Below, piece after piece: positions 40,788-45,383 of a stretch of DNA of 45,383 bases (positions are counted from its first letter, which is position 1; each line of letters opens with the position of its first letter). The notes beneath the pieces were generated by a model, which was not told the DNA's origin, did no database searches, and was given only the letters and a program-made list of their open reading frames with translations. The stretch is from Gammaproteobacteria bacterium. GTDB taxonomy: Bacteria > Pseudomonadota > Gammaproteobacteria > Steroidobacterales > Steroidobacteraceae. Position numbers and translations under genes: made by a program. Location of the stretch: positions 1-45,383 of the forward strand of contig JAFAKO010000108.1 in assembly GCA_019235245.1 (NCBI GenBank). Direction: 5' to 3'.

Positions 40788-42586
40788 CTCTCCACTCCCA
40801 GGCGGCGCAGCGCGGCGAGCCACAGCACATCGAGCGGTCGATACAGCAGGTGGATCAGCACTATGCCCACCAGCATCGCGCCGAGCGCGCCGTAGAGCGC
40901 CGTGTAACGACGACGACGCCGCGCCACACGGTCTTCGCGCGTCCGGATCAGCGGAATCATGGCGAGCGGCGGCGTCGACAGCAGCGCCTCGAGATCGTGG
41001 CGGCCCCGCACGCTGCCATCCAGGGCGTCGAGCAACAGCGCGGTAGCCGCGCCGACTCCGAGCGCTCCCACCGCCCCAAAGAGCAGTATCAGGCGCCGAT
41101 TGGGGCTGGTTGGCTCCTCCGGCGGGAAGGGCGGCTCGATGAGCGTGAAGCGCTCGCCCTTGCGCTCGCTCTCGAGATTCTCGGCGGTCTGCGCCTCGTT
41201 CTGCTTCAGGCGCTCGACACGGTACTGGCTCTGCAGGGAATCGAGATCGCGCAGCATCACCGTGTAGTCGCGCTCGACTGCAGGCGTCTCGGCGAGGTGC
41301 CGCTCCAGCCCGGCGCGGGTGGTCTGCAGCTCCTCGCGTTTACGCCGCAGCGAGCGCACCTCACTCAGCGCCGCTTCGCGCTGCGCCTGAATCTGGATAT
41401 AGGGCGGATTGTCCGCGCTCGCGTTCGCAGGCTTCTCGAGCGGCCCTTCGCCGGCCGCTGCGGTCGTGCTGCTGGCGGCGGGGGCGAGATTCTCGACACG
41501 TGCCCGCAGTGACGCCACCAGCCGCTCGAGACGCACGACATCGGGGTGGTCCGGTGAGTAACGCTTCTGCGCGCTGGTGAGCTCGGTCTGCGCCTCCTCG
41601 AGCTGGCGCCGCCCGTCGTTGGCATCGCCTTTGGCATCGGCGCCGGCGGCCGCTGCAGCTTCCAGGCCCTCCATCTCCCGCTTCAATCGCCGCACGTCAG
41701 GATGGTCGGGTGAATACAGGGCGAGTACCCGCGCATACTCCGTGCGCACATACTTGAGCCGATCCGCCGGCGACTGCACCCGCTCACCCGTGGATGCGTA
41801 CACCTGGGCCGTCGGGTTGATCTGCGCCAGCTGCGCATCGAGGTAGGTGATCTGCTGATCGAGCGAGCGCAGCTGCGCGTCGGTGTCGCGGATCTCCTCC
41901 TCGGTGTGCTGCATCTTCTGCTGGTTGAGCTGCATCAGCTCCGGCAGCTCATTCGCGTGCTGCGCCTTGAAGTCGGCGATCTTCGCCTGCACCTCCTTGA
42001 TCTCCTTCAGGAGCCTGGAGCTCTCACCGGTGAGGAACACCTCGGCATCGCGCGAGCTCTGCTCGCGTGACTCGATGTTCTGCTGCAGGTAAAGTGATAC
42101 CAGCTCGTTCGCCACCCGCGAGGCGAGTTCTGCCGAGGGACTGCTGTAGCTGATCGAGAAAGCGATGGTCGCCTTGGTCGGTCGACCTTCACGGGGATCG
42201 ATGACGTCCGCACTGATCATCTGCAGCGAGGTGTCCCCGCGCATCTCCTTGATGACCTCCTCGCGTGGGTGTCGTTTGCGCAGGTCGGCGTACAGGTTGT
42301 CGCGCTGAATGATCCCCATGAGGTTTTCGGTCGTCATGACGCGCTGGCTGATCACCTGGATGCGCTGCGAGGCGTAGCTCGATACCGTGGAGCGCACCAG
42401 ATCGCTCGGCAGCTCCTGCTGCTCGATGAGGATCACACCGGTGGCGCTGTAGCGCGCCGGCCAGAACAGGGCGGCGAGCGCCGCCAGCAGCAGCACCGCC
42501 CCGGCTGCCAGCAGCAATGCCCGGCCACGGCGGCGCAATACCAGCAGCGGGCTCGGCGATCGGGCGGCTTCTGCGGTAACTGTCAT
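40784..42586 (-). CDS. Wzz/GNVR-type polysaccharide chain-length protein
   Basis: 600 residues. The first helix is near residues 20-45 (RALLLAAGAVLLLAALAALF) and the second near 490-520; a final ~40 residues carry another helix. The periplasmic part is a long coiled-coil domain with the Wzz opening GVILIEQQELPSDLVRSTV and GNVR-type C-terminal end (RFTLIEPPFPPEEPTSPNRR) before the second helix. An internal block YSPDHPDV occurs twice, each followed by a helical stretch. This is the inner-membrane chain-length partner of the kinase. The ATG at 42586 overlaps the outer-membrane gene stop (ATGA). Confidence 0.9.
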   Translation of the reverse strand: MTVTAEAARSPSPLLVLRRRGRALLLAAGAVLLLAALAALFWPARYSATGVILIEQQELPSDLVRSTVSSYASQRIQVISQRVMTTENLMGIIQRDNLYADLRKRHPREEVIKEMRGDTSLQMISADVIDPREGRPTKATIAFSISYSSPSAELASRVANELVSLYLQQNIESREQSSRDAEVFLTGESSRLLKEIKEVQAKIADFKAQHANELPELMQLNQQKMQHTEEEIRDTDAQLRSLDQQITYLDAQLAQINPTAQVYASTGERVQSPADRLKYVRTEYARVLALYSPDHPDVRRLKREMEGLEAAAAAGADAKGDANDGRRQLEEAQTELTSAQKRYSPDHPDVVRLERLVASLRARVENLAPAASSTTAAAGEGPLEKPANASADNPPYIQIQAQREAALSEVRSLRRKREELQTTRAGLERHLAETPAVERDYTVMLRDLDSLQSQYRVERLKQNEAQTAENLESERKGERFTLIEPPFPPEEPTSPNRRLILLFGAVGALGVGAATALLLDALDGSVRGRHDLEALLSTPPLAMIPLIRTREDRVARRRRRYTALYGALGAMLVGIVLIHLLYRPLDVLWLAALRRLGVES

Positions 42587-43743
42587 AGCCGTCCGCTATC
42601 CCAGGAAACTGCGATCTGCGCCTGCTTGCCGTTGGCCCACTCCGTCACGTTGAGATCGCGCGCGCGCGATTGCTGGTAACTGACCGCGAGCGACCAGTGC
42701 GTGGTGAAGTGATGGCGCCACTGGATCTGCGCCACTCCCCAGGTGGCACCGCTGTACACGGCGATCGCTCCCACGGTTACCGCGTCGGTCCGTACGCCAT
42801 TGATCGATACGGTGAGCGTGCTGTGGTCGGAGGTGTCCGCGGTGAGCGTCAGCGCCGCCGCCGTCTGCGGGGCGAGCAGGCCCAGGCCGATCGGCAGCAC
42901 GGCGCGCTTGGCGGACAAGTCCCACTGCAGGCGCTCGCCCTTGTAGGTCGTACCGATCTCATACTGCGCAGAGGTGCTCGATGAGCTCCCCGAGGACCCC
43001 GTGCTCCCGTAATCCACCCGGGTCGCCCCGCCCGAGAGGTGCCAGGAATAACGCTCGCTGAACCTGCGCCGCAGTTGCACCGCTACGCCGTAGTTGGTCT
43101 GCTGCGCGCCAGTCTGCGGGTGCAGCCGGTCCGCCTCCAGGGTAAGCAAGCCCTGCACCCGCTCGCTGAAGCTCCAACTGGGACCGAACTGCAGCGAGCC
43201 GTAGTTGTAATTGGTGAGACCGAACTGCTCGGCATCCTCGTAGCGCGTGATCTGTCCCGAAACCTGCATCTGCCAGGACAATCGCTCGCTCGAGAAATAC
43301 GTGTAGCCGAGCGCTGCCACGCCGGCGTTGTGGCGACGGTTGACGTAGGTGATTCCGGTGGTGCCGAGCTCGCTGGTGACGGTCGTATCGGTGGATGCGG
43401 TCCCGTCGAATGTCCATTGGCCGCGCTCGAGACTCTCCTGGTAGTCGATGGCGAGGCTGCCCTCGTCGCGATTGAGATCGGTGCCATGGTCGTAGCGGAC
43501 CAATGCGAAGCGCGGCGCGAGCACCAGCTTGCCACGCTCGGTCTGTGCAATGGCGGCCCCCGCAACCTCCAGCTGGCCCGTCTCGTCGGACACATCGTTG
43601 CCCGGCAGCATGCGCGGGTTGACGACATAGGCCGCATTGAGCGACGACCCGAGCGTGCCGCTCCAGTCGGCCGCCCGGGATCTGCCTGCAGTCATCGCGA
43701 TCATCGTCAACATGATGAATGCGGCGCCACCGGTGCGGCTCAC
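42583..43743 (-). CDS. Outer-membrane beta-barrel protein of the exosortase-linked EPS system (TIGR03016-like)
   Basis: 386 residues from a GTG at 43743 overlapping the Wza-like stop (GTGA). The signal peptide is MSRTGGAAFIMLTMIAMTAGRSRA (seen in pieces). The mature protein starts ADWSGTLGSSLNAAYVVNP and has alternating aromatic/polar strands with tyrosines and glycines throughout (VQLRRRFSERYSWHLSGGATR), typical of a 14- to 18-strand barrel. Its gene order with Wza-, Wzz- and kinase-like genes is that of PEP-CTERM-associated EPS clusters, where this family is thought to help export at the outer membrane. The end of the sequence is DSGRL, with no terminal aromatic residue. Confidence 0.82.
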   Translation of the reverse strand: MSRTGGAAFIMLTMIAMTAGRSRAADWSGTLGSSLNAAYVVNPRMLPGNDVSDETGQLEVAGAAIAQTERGKLVLAPRFALVRYDHGTDLNRDEGSLAIDYQESLERGQWTFDGTASTDTTVTSELGTTGITYVNRRHNAGVAALGYTYFSSERLSWQMQVSGQITRYEDAEQFGLTNYNYGSLQFGPSWSFSERVQGLLTLEADRLHPQTGAQQTNYGVAVQLRRRFSERYSWHLSGGATRVDYGSTGSSGSSSSTSAQYEIGTTYKGERLQWDLSAKRAVLPIGLGLLAPQTAAALTLTADTSDHSTLTVSINGVRTDAVTVGAIAVYSGATWGVAQIQWRHHFTTHWSLAVSYQQSRARDLNVTEWANGKQAQIAVSWDSGRL

Positions 43744-44333
43744 GGCACGATTACCGTGTCGCCGCTGTGCAGGAGGATGTTCTGGGCAAGGTTCTTGCCG
43801 CGGCGCACGTCATCGTAGCGAAAGTGAAAGATCTCCTGGTGGGCGTTCTCCCGCCGCAGGATCTGAATCCCATTCACGTCGGCGTAAGGCGTGGCCCCAC
43901 CCGCGAGGCTCAGAGCCTGCATGACGTCGATCGGCCGGCCCAACGGGTACTCCCCGGGCCTGTTGACTTTGCCGACCACGAAAATACGGCTGCCATCCGC
44001 TTTCTTCACCACCACGGTGACGACCGGATCGGGAATGTATTTGGCGAGCCGGGTCTGGAGCACCTTGCGGAGATCCTCGACGGTATGTCCGGCCGCCTCG
44101 ATCTCGCCCGCGAGCGGGAAAGACATGCCCCCGTCGGGTCGCACCAGCACCTCTCCCTGCAGGTCCTGCTCTTTCCACACGGTGACCTGCAATGTGTCGC
44201 CGGGCTGCACCAGATAGGCCGCGTCGACCACCTCGGCGCTGAGACCGGCCGCGTGGCCCGGATGCAGGGCGAGCGCCAGAACGGGAATCAGAATCAGGCG
44301 CCAGGCCCGGGCTGCGATGCTTGAGGCTGCCAT
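43740..44333 (-). CDS. Wza/KpsD-like polysaccharide export protein
   Basis: 197 residues from the ATG at 44333 (MAASSIAARAW); an upstream start at 44384 would lengthen the leader. Signal sequence LILIPVLALALHPGHA, then a Poly_export domain (residues ~30-110: YLVQPGDTLQVTVWKEQDL; VRPDGGMSFPLAGEIEAAGHTVEDL) and a SLBB-like domain (~115-195: VVVKKADGSRIFVVGKVNRPGEYPL; VMQALSLAGGATPYADVNG). It is shorter than full Wza (~360), as in EpsE-type proteins, and lacks the C-terminal membrane-spanning helix. A sigma-70-like promoter lies upstream, so this starts the export operon. Confidence 0.9.
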   Translation of the reverse strand: MAASSIAARAWRLILIPVLALALHPGHAAGLSAEVVDAAYLVQPGDTLQVTVWKEQDLQGEVLVRPDGGMSFPLAGEIEAAGHTVEDLRKVLQTRLAKYIPDPVVTVVVKKADGSRIFVVGKVNRPGEYPLGRPIDVMQALSLAGGATPYADVNGIQILRRENAHQEIFHFRYDDVRRGKNLAQNILLHSGDTVIVP

Positions 44334-44561
44334 TGCGGGTCGTACCCTCAGTCTTGCCGCGACCACCGAACGGGGCGGCAGCACCAGGGAGGTTACCGTC
44401 CCGTCTGGTCGACCCGTCTATCCTCCGGCGCTTGAGGCGACGGCTGCCAAAGTTCACCTGCACCCGCGCGGCCTGGTTCGCGTACCGGGAGCCGGCAGAG
44501 CCTATGCAAAGCAGATGACAGTGCTGTTGCGGGTATGACGCGGCGCCGTTGCCCACTCTTC

Positions 44562-44589
44562 GTTATACGAATGTAAGGCTACCTGTCAT
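44562..44589 (-). promoter_or_regulatory. Sigma-70-like promoter for the export operon, with overlapping dyad
   Basis: On the minus strand, ATGACA (44584-44589) is a 5/6 match to the -35 hexamer, followed after 16 bases by TATAAC (44562-44567), a 5/6 match to -10. It is ~230 bases before the Wza-like start, so a long 5' leader is implied. A dyad GTCAT-ac-ATGAC (44585-44596) covers the -35 element and could bind a regulator. The rest of the gap 44334-44637 shows no gene or strong hairpin. Confidence 0.5.
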
Positions 44590-44637
44590 ACATGACGATT
44601 TAATTTACACGTTCGGGCACACCGCACGGGGATTCTC

Positions 44638-45383
44638 TCAGCTGCTGCGCCCGCTGAGCCGGGCGAGCGCCAGGCGCGCCTCGTCCGCACCGGAGAAAGA
44701 CGCGCCGTTGGCGAGCGCCTCCTCGAGACTGGCGCGGGCCTTGTCCGGCTGACCGGCCCGGAGCTGCGCCATCCCGAGGTGATACAGGATCTCCTTCGAG
44801 TCGGGAGCTCCGGCGGCTGCCCTCTCCAGCTCGGGCAGCGCCTGGAACACCTCACCGCGCTTGAGCATCACCCAGCCGCGGGTGTCGAGGAGCGCGGCGA
44901 CCTGCGAATCCGCGAACGACGCGGTCAGGTCACGCGCGCGGTCGAGACTCGCCCGGTCTTGCCGGTGGGTGACCAGCAGCATGGCGAGATTGTTCGTGGC
45001 GAGCTTGAGCCGCGGCCGCCGCTCGTGTAGCTGCTCGTACTGCCGGATGGCGTCTTCGAACCTCCCCTGCTGTTCGTAGAGTGTCGCAAGGCTTATCACC
45101 AGCTCGGATGCGTGCGTCGACTGCACGCCCGCCTCGTAAGCTGCAACGGCACCTGCAGTATCCTTCGCCGCTAACCGCGCGCTGCCGAGATTGGCGTACG
45201 GAACCCACCAGCCCGGCGCCAGCCGCACAGCCTCGTCGAGTGCATGAATGGCCTCGGGATAGCTCTTGTTCGCAAGATACAGCTCGCCGAGCAGGTTACG
45301 CACCCCGGCGCTCTCAGGGGCTTGCGTCGCGGCATTGCGTACCACCGCGAGGGCCTGCGCGTGCCGGCCGAGCTCGGACTCCA
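44638..45383 (-). CDS. TPR-repeat protein, C-terminal part (N-terminus outside window)
   Basis: The frame is open to the end of the window, so about 248 residues of the C-terminus are seen. It has at least five to six TPR units, recognisable by alternating Tyr/Leu/Gly/Ala spacing: GVRNLLGELYLANKSYPEAIHALDEAV, seen in pieces; WVPYANLGSARLAAKDTAGA; LYEQQGRFEDAIRQYEQL; LYHLGMAQLRAGQPDKARASLEEAL. No membrane segment lies in the visible part. In exosortase-linked EPS loci a large TPR lipoprotein (PrsT type) often sits next to the Wza/Wzz/kinase genes, so this is a candidate. Such proteins assemble or tether the export apparatus. It is upstream of the export operon on the same strand, ~300 bases away. 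Confidence 0.85.
   Translation of the reverse strand, partial: ESELGRHAQALAVVRNAATQAPESAGVRNLLGELYLANKSYPEAIHALDEAVRLAPGWWVPYANLGSARLAAKDTAGAVAAYEAGVQSTHASELVISLATLYEQQGRFEDAIRQYEQLHERRPRLKLATNNLAMLLVTHRQDRASLDRARDLTASFADSQVAALLDTRGWVMLKRGEVFQALPELERAAAGAPDSKEILYHLGMAQLRAGQPDKARASLEEALANGASFSGADEARLALARLSGRSS

Noticed and set aside
1-45383. CRISPR arrays, tRNA/rRNA genes, insertion sequences, phage or integration sites
   Set aside because: No regularly spaced repeats, tRNA-like cloverleaf ends, transposase or integrase motifs or terminal repeats were noticed.

Overview
The window comes from a high-GC bacterium, most likely a gammaproteobacterium. The support is a RimO fragment, proteobacterial-type GlmS, and an exosortase-linked exopolysaccharide (EPS) locus of the EpsB/D/E/F/G/H/I kind. 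The family is uncertain; a Steroidobacteraceae/Nevskiales-like source is only a guess. No rRNA, tRNA, CRISPR array, insertion sequence or phage gene was recognised, and coding density is very high, with many 4-base ATGA/GTGA overlaps.

Layout. 1-3260: housekeeping edge (rimO 3' end, a LysM peptide plus lipoprotein pair, a SulP permease). 3321-6268: two tandem TPR plus GT9-like glycosyltransferase proteins. 6330-15232 (minus): glmS, preceded in transcription order by a glycosyltransferase-exosortase fusion, an exosortase-EpsI fusion, a WecA/MraY-like sugar-phosphate transferase, a TIGR03790-type secreted protein and a BON lipoprotein. 15288-20737 (plus): GT4, WcaF-like acetyltransferase, GDP-mannose 4,6-dehydratase-like enzyme, GT4-like protein and two FkbM methyltransferases. 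20741-22054 (minus): flippase. 22227-24107 (plus): Tat-exported SGNH hydrolase. 24209-28814 (plus): a complete GDP-D-glycero-D-manno-heptose cassette (HddA, HddC, GmhA, GmhB) with a transaldolase and a GT4. 28818-38446 (minus): GT4, hexapeptide acyltransferase, secreted beta-propeller protein, GT4, then a 2-oxo-acid dehydrogenase-like E1 and E2 and an ACP-phosphopantetheinyl transferase fusion. 38569-40011 (plus): Wzy/O-antigen-ligase-like protein. 40008-44333 (minus): tyrosine autokinase, Wzz-like chain-length protein, outer-membrane beta-barrel and Wza-like export protein. 44638-end (minus): TPR protein, partial.

Together the genes make nucleotide sugars (GlcN-6-P, GDP-heptose, possibly GDP-6-deoxy-heptose), build and decorate a lipid-linked repeat unit, flip and polymerise it, and export it through a Wza/Wzz/kinase/outer-membrane apparatus. 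An exosortase links this to surface protein sorting.

Two things stand out. First, the exosortase domain has been duplicated in tandem. One copy is fused to a WcaI-like glycosyltransferase and has lost exactly the two codons containing the catalytic Cys, and its catalytic His is Pro, so it looks like a pseudo-exosortase. Second, an E1(alpha-beta fused)-E2-(ACP-AcpS fused) mini-pathway sits at the end of an EPS operon. It has no E3, the E2 has an altered HxxxDG motif and a C-terminal zinc-ribbon-like tail, and the set may load an acyl group onto a carrier protein.
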